Assembly (NCBI RefSeq): GCF_001014615.2
Contig: NZ_LBCQ02000008.1
Coordinates: 248,001-312,000 of the forward strand
Direction of reading: 5' to 3'
Length of the DNA stretch: 64,000 nt
Origin: Aquamicrobium sp. LC103
Lineage (GTDB): Bacteria; Pseudomonadota; Alphaproteobacteria; Rhizobiales; Rhizobiaceae
Each line of letters starts with the position of its first letter. The stretch's first letter is position 1. The position numbers were made by a program, and so were the translations under genes. The notes under the pieces were generated by a model. It saw only the letters and a list, made by a program, of their open reading frames with translations. It did not search any database and was not told the origin of the DNA. Shown here in pieces: positions 16,438 through 25,473 of the stretch.

Positions 16438-17025
16438 ATGACGTCATCGACGATGGACCGCCGCGCCGCGGTCAAAAAGCTTCTCGACGCACGCGGTGAT
16501 GCGCTCGTGGTCACCGGCCTCGGCTCGCCGAGCTACGATGTCCACGCGGCCGGTGATCGTGACGACAACTACTACCTCTGGGGCGCGATGGGCGGTGCCG
16601 CGCTCGTCGGGCTCGGCCTTGCCCAGGCGCAGCCGGGCAGGCAGGTGATGGTCATAACCGGTGACGGCGAGCAATTGATGGCCTTCGGGGCGTTGGCGAC
16701 GATTTCGGTCGCCCGGCCAAGGAACCTCGACGTGATCGTGCTCGACAACCAGCATTTCGGCGAGACGGGGATGCAGGCAAGCCACACCGGCCGTGGCATA
16801 GCCTTCGACAAGGTGGCGTCATCCTGCGGTTTCGCCGAAGCCGCCGAGCTGCGCACGCTGGACGAGGTGGATTCGTTATGCGGGCGGTTGCGCGAGTCCG
16901 CCGAGGGGCCGCGGCTCTTCGTGCTCAAGATCTCGGCAGAGAACCTTCCGCGTTCCTTGCCGCCACGCGATGCGGTCGAAGTGAAGAACCGCTTCCGACG
17001 ACATCTCGGCCTCGCTACCTGTTGA
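16438..17025 (+). CDS. Thiamine-diphosphate decarboxylase beta subunit (sulfopyruvate/phosphonopyruvate decarboxylase type)
   Basis: A 195-residue PP domain. The thiamine-diphosphate/Mg motif is complete: GDGEQLMAFGALATIS begins it and LDVIVLDN ends it about 30 residues later. DNQHFGETGMQASHTG matches ComE and phosphonopyruvate decarboxylase C-terminal domains. The alpha subunit upstream supplies the other half of the active site. The ATG at 16438 is used; a GTG at 16429 in the same frame overlaps the alpha stop as GTGA and has a better AGGAAG ribosome-binding site, so the start could be nine bases earlier. Separate alpha and beta genes are the arrangement of ComD/ComE; many phosphonopyruvate decarboxylases are fused. 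Confidence 0.88.
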   Translation: MTSSTMDRRAAVKKLLDARGDALVVTGLGSPSYDVHAAGDRDDNYYLWGAMGGAALVGLGLAQAQPGRQVMVITGDGEQLMAFGALATISVARPRNLDVIVLDNQHFGETGMQASHTGRGIAFDKVASSCGFAEAAELRTLDEVDSLCGRLRESAEGPRLFVLKISAENLPRSLPPRDAVEVKNRFRRHLGLATC

Positions 17026-17230
17026 GGCTTGAAAAAGGCCCGGGGGGCGCAGCCACGGTCTGCCACAGGATTGCTGGAAGGGCGGGAAAGACGTCCGCTC
17101 ATTCAGGCTAGGGCTGCGGCTTTGACCATGGTCGGCTGCCAGCGGCCTTCATCCACCACGCGTCGGTGGACGAGAGCCATGTCCTACGCCAGGGTGAATG
17201 CCGCTTTGCGGCCAGAAATGAGCCGTGGCT

Positions 17231-18145
17231 TCAGCTGTCCGGCTCGTCCTGGCTGGCGCGCGTGATGTGGCGATGCAGGAGCGCGGCTGCGAATTTGTAA
17301 TCGCCTCCCGCGATCGCCTCCAATATGCCGAGATGGTCCTTGCAGGCCTCGTTGAGCCGCGTCTTGCTGAGACGTGAAAAGTCGGTCAGCTCCGTCATCC
17401 TGCGCAGGCTGTTCTGGCGCTGCAGGCTCTGCACGAGGAAGCGATTGCCCGACCATGAGACGATCGTCTCGTGGAAATTGGCATTGACGCTGAACCAGTC
17501 GGTACGGCTGATGGCGCGGAAGGGGCGTTCCAGAATGCCGCGCTGATCGCGTTCGAGCGATTTTATCTGGCCGCTGTCGGGCTTATAATCCGGCACCAGC
17601 AGCGCGCCGCATTCGATGATCAGACGGAACTGATAGCTTTCGTCAACCGCCTCCTTGCTGACGAGGCATTCGGCGAACCGCCAGCCATGGCCGGCGCGAC
17701 GGCTTGCGAGACCCTCGTCCGACATGCGGATCAGCACCCGCCTGATTGCGCCGCGCGTGGTGGCGAATTCCTCGACCAGCTCCGTTTCAGATACCTCTTC
17801 CGGGATTTTGCCGGCGGCACGCGCGCTCATCAGACGGTTGTAGAGGCTCTCGCTTTCGGACGGAGGCACGATTTTCCCGATACTCTCCCCGTCGTCCAGG
17901 ATGCGCGCCAGCTGGAAGCCGCGCGTTTCCGTCTGTTCGAGCAATCCCTGCGATGTCAGCACCTGGAGCACTTGCCGGACGGGGGTTCGCGATACGCCGA
18001 ACTCCCGGGCGAGGGCGGAATCCGAGACCTTCTCCTTCGGCGCCCAGCGGCCCTGACCGATGAGGCCGAGGACCTTCCTGGCGATTTCGGACTGAAGGCC
18101 GCTGAGGGACGCAAGCTGTTCCGAAACGTCTGATGAAACTGTCAT
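17231..18145 (-). CDS. GntR-family regulator with two tandem winged helix-turn-helix domains and an FCD domain
   Basis: A 304-residue protein, longer than the usual 220-240 of FadR-type regulators. A first winged helix spans about residues 17-82 (SALAREFGVSRTPVRQVLQV). A second one spans about 98-158 (TELVEEFATTRGAIRRVLIR, then the wing AGHGWRFAE). An all-helical FCD ligand domain follows from about 165, with NANFHETIVSWSGNRFL and a late KDHLGILEAI. Two DNA-binding domains in one chain could let a dimer grip an extended operator. It is divergent from the C45/peptide-transporter operon across 192 bases and is its likely regulator. ATG at 18145. Inducer unknown. Confidence 0.87.
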   Translation of the reverse strand: MTVSSDVSEQLASLSGLQSEIARKVLGLIGQGRWAPKEKVSDSALAREFGVSRTPVRQVLQVLTSQGLLEQTETRGFQLARILDDGESIGKIVPPSESESLYNRLMSARAAGKIPEEVSETELVEEFATTRGAIRRVLIRMSDEGLASRRAGHGWRFAECLVSKEAVDESYQFRLIIECGALLVPDYKPDSGQIKSLERDQRGILERPFRAISRTDWFSVNANFHETIVSWSGNRFLVQSLQRQNSLRRMTELTDFSRLSKTRLNEACKDHLGILEAIAGGDYKFAAALLHRHITRASQDEPDS

Positions 18146-18337
18146 TGAACCTCTGGATTCAGTCGCTTATGGCGGCCGGGTCTTTGTCGAAGCGTGTTCA
18201 AGATAGCGAATGAGCTGTGCTTATTCAAATGCACAATAAAGATGGATAAGCCAAAAATTTTTCCTATCCGGCTAGACATATGTTTTGTGTGCAAATAAAG
18301 AACGAACAAATTGCCTTTGTTGTTCCGTGGAGCACCG
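18146..18337. promoter_or_regulatory. Divergent promoter region with TGTGC-type dyads
   Basis: This gap between the tandem-wHTH GntR gene and the C45 hydrolase operon is AT-rich. An inverted repeat TGTGC (18216-18220) and GCACA (18231-18235) is separated by ten bases. A second TGTGTGCAAATAA block begins near 18286, close to an ACATATGT palindrome at 18276-18283. These are candidate operator parts for the neighbouring GntR regulator. No -35/-10 pair is certain. Confidence 0.4.
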
Positions 18338-19504
18338 ATGCCCGTCGAGCCATTTCCCTTCATTACGGTTACAGGATCGGCCTATGAGCGCGGCCGCCAG
18401 TACGGCGTGCTTCTTTCCGGGCGCATCAGGCGCAGCGCGGAGTTCTACGCCGGCTCGCTCGACCAGCTCGGACTGCCCGCCGAACGCAAGCTCGCGCTGA
18501 TCCACGGTTATGCCGACCGCATCGGCGAGTTCGACGAAACCTATGTCGAGGAGATGCAGGGCATCGCCGAGGGCTCGGGCGCCGCCTTCGAGGACATCGT
18601 AATGATCAATGCGCGCACCGAGATCGTCGCGGCGGCGCGGGCCGAGCTGGACAAGCCGGAACCGGAAGAGCCCGACGACGGATGCACCTGCGCGCTCATC
18701 ATGCCCGAGCGCAGCGCAACCGGGCGCCTGATCCACGGGCAGAACTGGGACTGGCGCTACGAATGCGCCGAGACTGGCATCGTGCTGAGGGTCAGGCAGG
18801 AGCACGGCCCCGATTTCGTGACTTTCGTCGAGGCAGGAGGGCTTGCGAGAAGCGGCTTCAACGCATCCGGCACGTCGATCACCGCAAATTATCTCGAATG
18901 CGAGCGCGATTTCACGCAGCAGGGGGTGCCGCTCGGCGCAATCCGCCGCAAGGTGCTGCAGAACGAGCATTTCGCGCGCGCGATCAAGGCGGTGGCGACG
19001 ACGCCGAAATCCTGCTCCAACAACATCATGATCGCGACGTCCGCGGGCTTCGGCATCGATTTCGAATGCGCGCCGGATGAAGCCTTTCCGATCTTTCCTG
19101 AAAACGGCCTGCTCGTTCATGCCAATCACTGGGTCAGTCCCGTGGCGCTTGCCAAGCTGCGCGACACCGGCATTCCGTGGGTACCCGAAAGCTACTATCG
19201 CGACTGGCGCGTGCGGCGCCTGCTCGAGGCTGGCGGCGAGGCGCTGGCGCGCGCCGACCTGAAAGCCGCGTTCTTCGACGATTTTCTCACTCCCTATTCG
19301 GTCTGCCGTCCTCCCCGAGAGAACGAGACCAGCAACATCTCCACCACCGTGGCCATGATCGTCATCGATGCATCGGAAGGCTTCATGGAGGTGGCGGCCC
19401 TTCCGGCGCTCAATCGCGAATTCCTGACCTATGTGCTGGATGACGCGAAAGCGCTGCCGGCGGATGCGGGGGCGAGGGCCACATCCCGCCAGGTCGGAGA
19501 CTGA
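18338..19504 (+). CDS. C45-family autoproteolytic Ntn-hydrolase (acyl-CoA:6-APA acyltransferase-like)
   Basis: A 388-residue protein of the penicillin acyltransferase (peptidase C45) family. The self-cleavage site is DDGCTCAL, with Cys116 as predicted N-terminal nucleophile after cleavage of Gly115-Cys116. GQNWDWRYE, LARSGFNASGTSITANY and the late NISTTVAMIVID block are family features. In these proteins the precursor splits into alpha and beta chains, and the enzyme cleaves or transfers acyl groups on amides. ATG 18338 follows GTGGAG; the upstream ATG at 18311 lacks one. It has no signal peptide, so it acts in the cytoplasm. It heads an operon for a peptide-type transporter, so a deacylase or amidase acting on the imported compound is likely. 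Confidence 0.9.
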   Translation: MPVEPFPFITVTGSAYERGRQYGVLLSGRIRRSAEFYAGSLDQLGLPAERKLALIHGYADRIGEFDETYVEEMQGIAEGSGAAFEDIVMINARTEIVAAARAELDKPEPEEPDDGCTCALIMPERSATGRLIHGQNWDWRYECAETGIVLRVRQEHGPDFVTFVEAGGLARSGFNASGTSITANYLECERDFTQQGVPLGAIRRKVLQNEHFARAIKAVATTPKSCSNNIMIATSAGFGIDFECAPDEAFPIFPENGLLVHANHWVSPVALAKLRDTGIPWVPESYYRDWRVRRLLEAGGEALARADLKAAFFDDFLTPYSVCRPPRENETSNISTTVAMIVIDASEGFMEVAALPALNREFLTYVLDDAKALPADAGARATSRQVGD

Positions 19505-19506
19505 CG

Positions 19507-20451
19507 ATGCTGCGTTTCGCCCTAACCCGGATGGCAATGGCGATACCGACGTTGATCATGGTCGGCGTCACCGTCTTCATCCTGGTTCGGGTTATCCCCG
19601 GCGACCCGGCATCCCTGATGCTGGGCGATGCTGGCGATGCGGCCGCGCTTGCCGCACTGCGCGAACGGCTCGGCATCGACAAGAGCCTGCCGCAGCAGTT
19701 CCTCATCTGGGCCGGGCTTCTGCTGCAAGGGGACATGGGCACCTCGATCGCGACCGGCAACCCCGTGCTGCCGACGATCATCGGCCGCTTCCTGATCAGC
19801 GTCCAGGTGGTGGTGCCGGCCGTTATCCTCTCCACCCTCGTTGCCGTGCCTATGGGCATGTTTGCCGCATGGCGGCAGAACAAGCTCGGCGACATCGCCC
19901 TCGTCACTTCGGCGACACTCTTGATGTCCGTACCGACCTTCTGGATGGGCATGTTGCTCCTGCTCCTGTTCGGCCTCAAGCTCGGCTGGCTGCCCATCGT
20001 CGGCTATGTCAGCTTCTCGGAGAGCTTCAAGGGCGCGGCTTTCTATCTGATCCTGCCGATCTTCACGCTGTTTCTGCACGAGGTCGGCGTGATCCTGCGC
20101 ATGGCGCGCGCCTCGACGCTGGAGGTGCTCGGCCTCGACTACATCACCCATGCGCGCGCAAAGGGCCTGCCGGAGCGCGCGGTGATGTGGCGCCATGCGT
20201 TCCGCAACGCCTTCGGCCCGACCTGGACGCTGCTGGGGCTGATCCTCGGCAATCTGCTTGCCGGCGTCGCCATCATCGAGACGGTATTCACCATACCCGG
20301 TCTCGGGCGTCTGCTGGTCGATTCGATCTTCGCGCGCGACTATCCCGTCATCCAGGGCTGCCTGCTCTTCATCGCCGGCATCTACGTGCTGGTGAACCTG
20401 ATGGTGGATCTGCTCTACCCGATCTTCGATCCGCGGGTGACGGCGCAATGA
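19507..20451 (+). CDS. Peptide-type ABC transporter permease (DppB/OppB family)
   Basis: A 314-residue inner-membrane protein. The N-terminus MLRFALTRMAMAIPTLIMVGVT with VRVIPGDPASLMLG is the DppB pattern. The conserved loop is seen in GLDYITHARAKGLPERAVM, and the C-terminus has IIETVFTIPGLGRLLVDSI and RDYPVIQG. It begins two bases after the C45 gene stop and overlaps the next permease gene by four bases (ATGA), so the genes are tightly coupled. About six membrane helices. It partners the DppC-type subunit. Confidence 0.95.
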   Translation: MLRFALTRMAMAIPTLIMVGVTVFILVRVIPGDPASLMLGDAGDAAALAALRERLGIDKSLPQQFLIWAGLLLQGDMGTSIATGNPVLPTIIGRFLISVQVVVPAVILSTLVAVPMGMFAAWRQNKLGDIALVTSATLLMSVPTFWMGMLLLLLFGLKLGWLPIVGYVSFSESFKGAAFYLILPIFTLFLHEVGVILRMARASTLEVLGLDYITHARAKGLPERAVMWRHAFRNAFGPTWTLLGLILGNLLAGVAIIETVFTIPGLGRLLVDSIFARDYPVIQGCLLFIAGIYVLVNLMVDLLYPIFDPRVTAQ

Positions 20452-21269
20452 GGCCTGTTGCTCCAAATCTCGTCATCGGGCTCGCGCTCACCGGGCTCGT
20501 GGGAGCGATGGCTCTCCTCGGCGCTTTCTGGACGCCCTACGATCCGTTGGCGATGAATTTCGCGTCGCGGTTGGCGCCGCCGAGCTGGAGTTACTGGCTC
20601 GGCACCGACGAATTCGGTCGCGACCAGCTCTCCAGGCTGATGCTCGGCGCCTCGGCGAGCGTGAAGATCTCCATCCTGACCGTGATCCTGGCGATCTCGT
20701 CCGGCACGATCATCGGCATCGTCAGCGGTTTCCTGCGCGGCTGGCCCGACCGCATCATCATGTCGCTGAACGATGCCTTGCTGGCATTCCCCGGCCTGCT
20801 CTTCGCGCTCGGATTGCTGGCGGTCCTCGGTGCCAACGAGAACGGCATCATCCTGTCGCTGGGGCTCGTCTACATGTCGTCGGTGGTGCGTGTCGTGCGC
20901 GGCACGGTGCTCAGCCTGAGGGAGCGCGAATTCGTCGAGGCATCCTACGTGATGGGAAACTCGCTTTCCTTCACCATGCGCCGGCACATACTGCCCAACT
21001 GCATCGCGCCGTTGACGGTGTTGGCGACGTCCATGTGCGGCTGGACGCTGCTCGCCGAAAGCGCGTTGAGCTTTCTCGGGCTGGGGGTCGCGCCGCCGAT
21101 GCCGACCTGGGGCAACATGCTGGCGGGAAGCAGGTCCTTTCTCGATCAGGCCGTCTGGCTGGTGATCTTCCCCGGCCTGACGATCTCGCTCGCTCTGCTC
21201 GGCATCAATCTTCTCGGCGACGCGCTGCGCGACCGGCTCGATCCCCGCATGCGGAGACGCGTCGGATGA
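20448..21269 (+). CDS. Peptide-type ABC transporter permease (DppC/OppC family)
   Basis: A 273-residue permease. The N-terminal helix is followed by FWTPYDPLAMNF and WLGTDEFGRDQLSRLMLGA, the DppC hallmark. The loop EFVEASYVMGNSLSFTMRRHILPNCIA contains the transport signature, and LLAESALSFLGLGVAPPMPT closes it. ATG 20448 overlaps the previous stop. The following ATPase gene overlaps this stop by four bases at 21266. Confidence 0.95.
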   Translation: MRPVAPNLVIGLALTGLVGAMALLGAFWTPYDPLAMNFASRLAPPSWSYWLGTDEFGRDQLSRLMLGASASVKISILTVILAISSGTIIGIVSGFLRGWPDRIIMSLNDALLAFPGLLFALGLLAVLGANENGIILSLGLVYMSSVVRVVRGTVLSLREREFVEASYVMGNSLSFTMRRHILPNCIAPLTVLATSMCGWTLLAESALSFLGLGVAPPMPTWGNMLAGSRSFLDQAVWLVIFPGLTISLALLGINLLGDALRDRLDPRMRRRVG

Positions 21270-22924
21270 GCAACCCGCTTCTCGAAATCCGCGATGTGAC
21301 CCTGGGAATCGGGCGGACGGGTCCGAAGATCGTGAAGGGCGCCAATCTCGCGATCGCGCCCGGCGAGATCGTCGGCATCGTCGGTGAATCCGGTTCGGGC
21401 AAGACCATGCTCGGGCGCGCCGTTCTGGGCCTCTCTCCGGCGCCGATCAGCATGACCGCAGGCGAGATCTACTTCAAGGGAGCGGCCTATAGCGGCATGA
21501 GCGAGCCGGAAATGCGGGCGCTGCGCGGCGCCGGCGTCACCATGGTGTTCCAGGAGCCGATGACGTCGCTCAATCCGGCCATGAGGATCGGGCGCCAGCT
21601 CGAGGAAGGCCTGGAGCTTCATGGCAACATAGGACGCAAGGAGCGGAAGGCGCGCATGCTCGACATGCTGCGTCGGGTCGGCATCGCCGACGGCGAACGC
21701 GCACTCGCAGCCTATCCGCACGAATTCTCCGGTGGAATGCGTCAGCGTATCATGATCGCCAGCGCCATGCTGATGCGACCGGCCCTGCTGGTCGCCGACG
21801 AGCCCACGACCGCGCTCGATGCCGTCACCCAGCGCGACGTGATGGACTTGCTGGTCGATCTCACCCGCGAATTCGGCACCGCCGTCATCCTGATCAGCCA
21901 CGACCTGCCCATGGTCGCGCGTTATTGCAGCAGGATCGTCGTCATGCAGACCGGCGAGATCGTGGAAATGGGCGAGACCGCCGAACTGCTCGGCGCCCCG
22001 AAGCACGACTATACCAGAAAATTGCTCGCATCGCTGCCCATGCGCGCATCGGCGCGCGCGCTGCCGGAGACGAGGCCGATCGTCTCCGTCGAGAAGCTGA
22101 AGGTCGACTTCGCCGCCCGCTCGGGGCTGTTTGGCCGCGGTGGTGTCAAGCATGCGGTCCGCGACGTCAGTCTCGATATCCGTCCGGGAGAGGTGCTGGC
22201 GGTGGTGGGCGGCTCGGGCTCCGGCAAGACGACGCTGGCAAGGGTCATCGCCGGTCTCACCGGCCATCAGGGCGGACATGTGCTTTTCAACGGTCACGGC
22301 ATCCGGCCGGGCTCGGCCGGATATGACGACTATCGGCGCAACTGCCAGATGGTCTTCCAGGATCCGTTCTCCTCGCTGGATCCGCGCATGAAGGTCGGCG
22401 CGCTGATCGCTGAGGGCCTGCAGGCATTGCACGACGTCCCTTCGTCGGAACATGCCGCGCGCGTGGAGAAAGCGCTCGAGAGCGTGGCCCTGAATGCATC
22501 CTTCGCCTCGCGCTTTCCGCACGAGCTGTCCGGCGGCCAGCGCCAGCGCGTCGCGATCGCCCGCGCGCTGATCAGGCGCCCCTCATTCGTGATCGCGGAC
22601 GAGGCGGTTTCGGCCCTCGACGTCACCGTGCGCGCGCAAATCCTGAAGCTGCTTGCGGATTTGCAGTCGCAATTCGGCTTCGCCTGCCTGTTCATCACGC
22701 ACGACTTGTCGGTGGTCGAGCAGATCGCCGACCGCGTCGTCGTCATGCACGAGGGCAGGATCGTCGAAGAGGGCTCGCGTGACGAGATACTCGATCGGCC
22801 CCGCCACGACTACACGCGCAGGCTCCTGAGCGCGATCCCCGTGCTCGACACGACGCCGGCCGGCGGAGTCGAGCTGAGATGGCGCACCGAGTTGGGACAG
22901 GGCGCAAAAGCATTCGCCGACTAG
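21266..22924 (+). CDS. Peptide-type ABC transporter dual ATPase (DppD-DppF fusion)
   Basis: A 552-residue protein made of two complete ABC ATPase domains in tandem. The first has Walker A GESGSGKTM, signature FSGGMRQRIMIAS and Walker [13 protein letters not shown]. The second, from about residue 275, has [24 protein letters not shown] and [12 protein letters not shown]. The two halves correspond to DppD and DppF, which are separate genes in the two other peptide operons of this window. The ATG at 21266 overlaps the DppC-type stop as ATGA. It energises the importer with the two permeases upstream and the binding protein at 23840. Confidence 0.95.
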   Translation: MSNPLLEIRDVTLGIGRTGPKIVKGANLAIAPGEIVGIVGESGSGKTMLGRAVLGLSPAPISMTAGEIYFKGAAYSGMSEPEMRALRGAGVTMVFQEPMTSLNPAMRIGRQLEEGLELHGNIGRKERKARMLDMLRRVGIADGERALAAYPHEFSGGMRQRIMIASAMLMRPALLVADEPTTALDAVTQRDVMDLLVDLTREFGTAVILISHDLPMVARYCSRIVVMQTGEIVEMGETAELLGAPKHDYTRKLLASLPMRASARALPETRPIVSVEKLKVDFAARSGLFGRGGVKHAVRDVSLDIRPGEVLAVVGGSGSGKTTLARVIAGLTGHQGGHVLFNGHGIRPGSAGYDDYRRNCQMVFQDPFSSLDPRMKVGALIAEGLQALHDVPSSEHAARVEKALESVALNASFASRFPHELSGGQRQRVAIARALIRRPSFVIADEAVSALDVTVRAQILKLLADLQSQFGFACLFITHDLSVVEQIADRVVVMHEGRIVEEGSRDEILDRPRHDYTRRLLSAIPVLDTTPAGGVELRWRTELGQGAKAFAD

Positions 22925-22936
22925 AGGAGAGGGATA

Positions 22937-23806
22937 ATGTCTGACGCAATCGCAACGCCGTCCCCGCCGAAACGCCACGGCCATGGCATCAGGCTCAGCT
23001 ATTACGATTTCGGTGCGACTCCGTTCTTCGCCAGTCAGTTCGATCAACGTTTCAGTTATTGCCTCTATGTCCCTGAAGATTATAGCGAAACTGAGGACCG
23101 GGAGTACGACCTGGCGGTCATCGTTCATGGCACTGGGCGAACGGCCGCGCAGTATCGGGACAGATTCGCGGCCTTCGCCGAGAAGCACGGATGCATCATC
23201 CTCGCCCCGCTGTTTCCCGTCGGCATCATCGAGCCGGGCGAGCTTGCGAATTACAAGCGCATCGAATTCCACGGCATCCGCTACGACCTGATCCTGCTTT
23301 CCATGGTCGACGAGGTGCTGGCCAAGTATCGCATCCGGCCGGGCGGCTTCCTCATGTACGGCTATTCGGGCGGCGGCCAGTTCTGCCAGCGCTTCTTCAT
23401 GTTGCACCCGCAACGCCTGCGCGCCGTTTCCATCGGTGCGCCGGGCGTGGTGACCCTGCTCGATCGCGACTACGACTGGTGGGTAGGCGTGCGCGACCTG
23501 AAGGCCCGCTTCGGCATCGGGATCGACCTGGAGGCGATGCGCCGGGTCAAGGTCCAGACGCTGATCGGCAGCGCCGACGATGCCACCTGGGAGATCACCA
23601 TTCCGCGCGAGAGCAGGCTGTGGATGGAGGGCGCCGAGCTGCAGGGCGTCAACCGCCTGGAGCGCATCGCGGCCTTGGCGGGCTCCTTCGAGGCCAACGG
23701 CATTTCGGTTCGTCGCGACATCGTTCCGGGCATCGCCCATTCTCCGTTCGAGATGGTCGGCGCGGCGGAGGATTTCTTCACCGCCATCGTCACCGCATCG
23801 CGCTGA
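22937..23806 (+). CDS. Alpha/beta hydrolase
   Basis: A 289-residue protein with an alpha/beta-hydrolase pattern: oxyanion-side strand LAVIVHGTGRTAAQYRDRF and the nucleophile elbow MYGYSGGGQFCQRFF, with serine as the predicted nucleophile of GYSGG. The histidine is probably in IVPGIAHSPF near the C-terminus. It has no signal peptide. AGGAGAGG precedes the ATG at 22937, and the gene lies between the transporter ATPase and its binding protein, so it is co-expressed. Likely an esterase, lipase-like or peptidase-like hydrolase acting on the imported compound; substrate unknown. Confidence 0.85.
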   Translation: MSDAIATPSPPKRHGHGIRLSYYDFGATPFFASQFDQRFSYCLYVPEDYSETEDREYDLAVIVHGTGRTAAQYRDRFAAFAEKHGCIILAPLFPVGIIEPGELANYKRIEFHGIRYDLILLSMVDEVLAKYRIRPGGFLMYGYSGGGQFCQRFFMLHPQRLRAVSIGAPGVVTLLDRDYDWWVGVRDLKARFGIGIDLEAMRRVKVQTLIGSADDATWEITIPRESRLWMEGAELQGVNRLERIAALAGSFEANGISVRRDIVPGIAHSPFEMVGAAEDFFTAIVTASR

Positions 23807-23839
23807 GCGATGCCTTCCATTCGTAAAAGGAGCCTGCGC

Positions 23840-25399
23840 ATGAAATATCCCGCATTTTCCTTCGTGGCCTCGCTTGCCGGAGGCCTGTCGATCTTTTCCG
23901 CTCCCGGCCTCGCCCAGGATGCCGGCACGCTGCGCGTCGCAATTCACGCCGACATCGGAAGCACCAATCCGGGCGTCAACCGCGACGCCAACTCAGACAT
24001 CGTGCTTCTGCACGTGGTTGAAGGCCTCGTCGGCTTTGCCGACGATCTCACAGTCAAGCCCATGCTGGCCGAGGGCTGGACCGTCAGCGACGACAGCAAG
24101 ATCTACGAGTTCCGCCTGCGCGACGGCGTGACCTTTCACGACGGCAAGACGCTGACCGCGCAGGACGTCGTCTGGAATTTCGAGCGCTATCTCGATCCGG
24201 CGACCGCCTTTCAGTGCGCCGCCCGCTACAATGGCGGTATCGGCCCCAAGCTCGAAAAGGTCGAAGCGGCCGACGACACGCTCGTTCGCTTCACATTCGC
24301 CGAGCCGGCGCCCAACTTCCCGATTACCATGGCGACGGTTCAATGCACGCCGTGGATCCTCAGTCCGTCATCGGTCGATGCCGGCGGCACCTTCGTCAAA
24401 CCGGTCGGCACCGGCCCCTACCGGTTCGACCGGATGGAGAGTGGCCGTTATCTCGATCTTTCCAAATTCGACGAGTACGCGGCGCTGCCTGGCAAGCCGG
24501 ACGGGAATGTCGGCAACAAGGCGCCGAGCGTGGAGCACATCCGCTTCATGACGGTGCCGGACCCGAGCACACGGTCGAACGGACTTCAGTCCGGTGAGAT
24601 CGACGTCATCGACGAGGTCGAGCCGACGCTGGTGGAGACGCTTCGAGCGAGGAACATCACGGTCGACATCCAGCCCACCCCGGCATGGATGACGCTGCTG
24701 ATCCAGACCGAAGCTCCGGCGCTCGAGGATGTCCGCATGCGCCAGGCGATCGCCCATGCGATAGACCTCACGCAGCTTTCCGAGGCGCTCGGCGGCGACT
24801 TCTATCGCCCGAACCCCTCGGTGCTCGCCGAGGGAACCTACTACTACGACAATTCGGCCGCGGCATGGCCGAGCTACGACGTTGAAAAGGCCAAGGCATT
24901 GGCGGCCGAGGCGGGCTATGACGGCAAGCCCATCGCCATACTCGTCGCCAACCGGCAGAACCGCGTCCAGGTCGCCACCATCGTCCAGGCGATGCTCGCC
25001 TCGGCCGGGATCAACGCCAAGCTCGACGTGCGCGACTGGGCGACGCAGCTCGAGGATTATCGCGCCGGCAAGTACGAGCTTTCCATCTTCGCCTATTCCG
25101 CGCGTCTCGACCCGCTCCTGAGCTTTCAATCGCTGATCGGCGACAAGTCCGCCGAGCCGACACGCATGTGGGACGACGACAAGGCCGAGGAATTGCTGGA
25201 GAAGGTCGTCGGCCTGCGTGAGCCGGCAGACCGCAAGACGGTGTTCACCGAGCTCAACGAGGAGATGGGGCAGCAGGTGCCGATCCTCGGCCTGTTCAAT
25301 CTTCCGAGCGTCACCGCGCTTGCTCCGTCGGTGAAGGGCTATTCGGGTTGGCTCGGCGGCTCGCACCGCTTCTGGGCCGTGACGAAGAACGCCGAATAG
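23840..25399 (+). CDS. Peptide-type ABC transporter substrate-binding protein (SBP family 5)
   Basis: A 519-residue periplasmic protein. The ATG at 23840 follows AAAAGGAG and begins a signal peptide ending GLAQDAG. Family-5 features include YEFRLRDGVTFHDGKTLTAQDVVWNFER, the FVKPVGTGPYRFD loop, and VRMRQAIAHAIDLTQL. It captures the substrate for the importer encoded upstream. The frame starting at 23810 is longer but lacks a ribosome-binding site. A strong stem-loop follows the stop before the M23-like gene. Ligand unknown. Confidence 0.94.
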   Translation: MKYPAFSFVASLAGGLSIFSAPGLAQDAGTLRVAIHADIGSTNPGVNRDANSDIVLLHVVEGLVGFADDLTVKPMLAEGWTVSDDSKIYEFRLRDGVTFHDGKTLTAQDVVWNFERYLDPATAFQCAARYNGGIGPKLEKVEAADDTLVRFTFAEPAPNFPITMATVQCTPWILSPSSVDAGGTFVKPVGTGPYRFDRMESGRYLDLSKFDEYAALPGKPDGNVGNKAPSVEHIRFMTVPDPSTRSNGLQSGEIDVIDEVEPTLVETLRARNITVDIQPTPAWMTLLIQTEAPALEDVRMRQAIAHAIDLTQLSEALGGDFYRPNPSVLAEGTYYYDNSAAAWPSYDVEKAKALAAEAGYDGKPIAILVANRQNRVQVATIVQAMLASAGINAKLDVRDWATQLEDYRAGKYELSIFAYSARLDPLLSFQSLIGDKSAEPTRMWDDDKAEELLEKVVGLREPADRKTVFTELNEEMGQQVPILGLFNLPSVTALAPSVKGYSGWLGGSHRFWAVTKNAE

Positions 25400-25443
25400 C
25401 GGTCGGTTGCGCCTCGCGCGATGGCCGCGCGGGGCCGCGACCG
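25400..25443 (+). other. GC-rich stem-loop after binding-protein gene
   Basis: CCTCGCGCG at 25412-25420 pairs with CGCGCGGGG at 25426-25434 (nine pairs, one T-G wobble) around a five-base loop. An outer pair, CGGTCG at 25400-25405 with CGACCG at 25438-25443, can extend it. No T-run follows. Probably an RNA stabiliser or partial terminator between the binding-protein gene and the last gene of the operon. Confidence 0.6.
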
Positions 25444-25473
25444 GCCAGCGGGTCAGCCATGACGAGGAACAAA

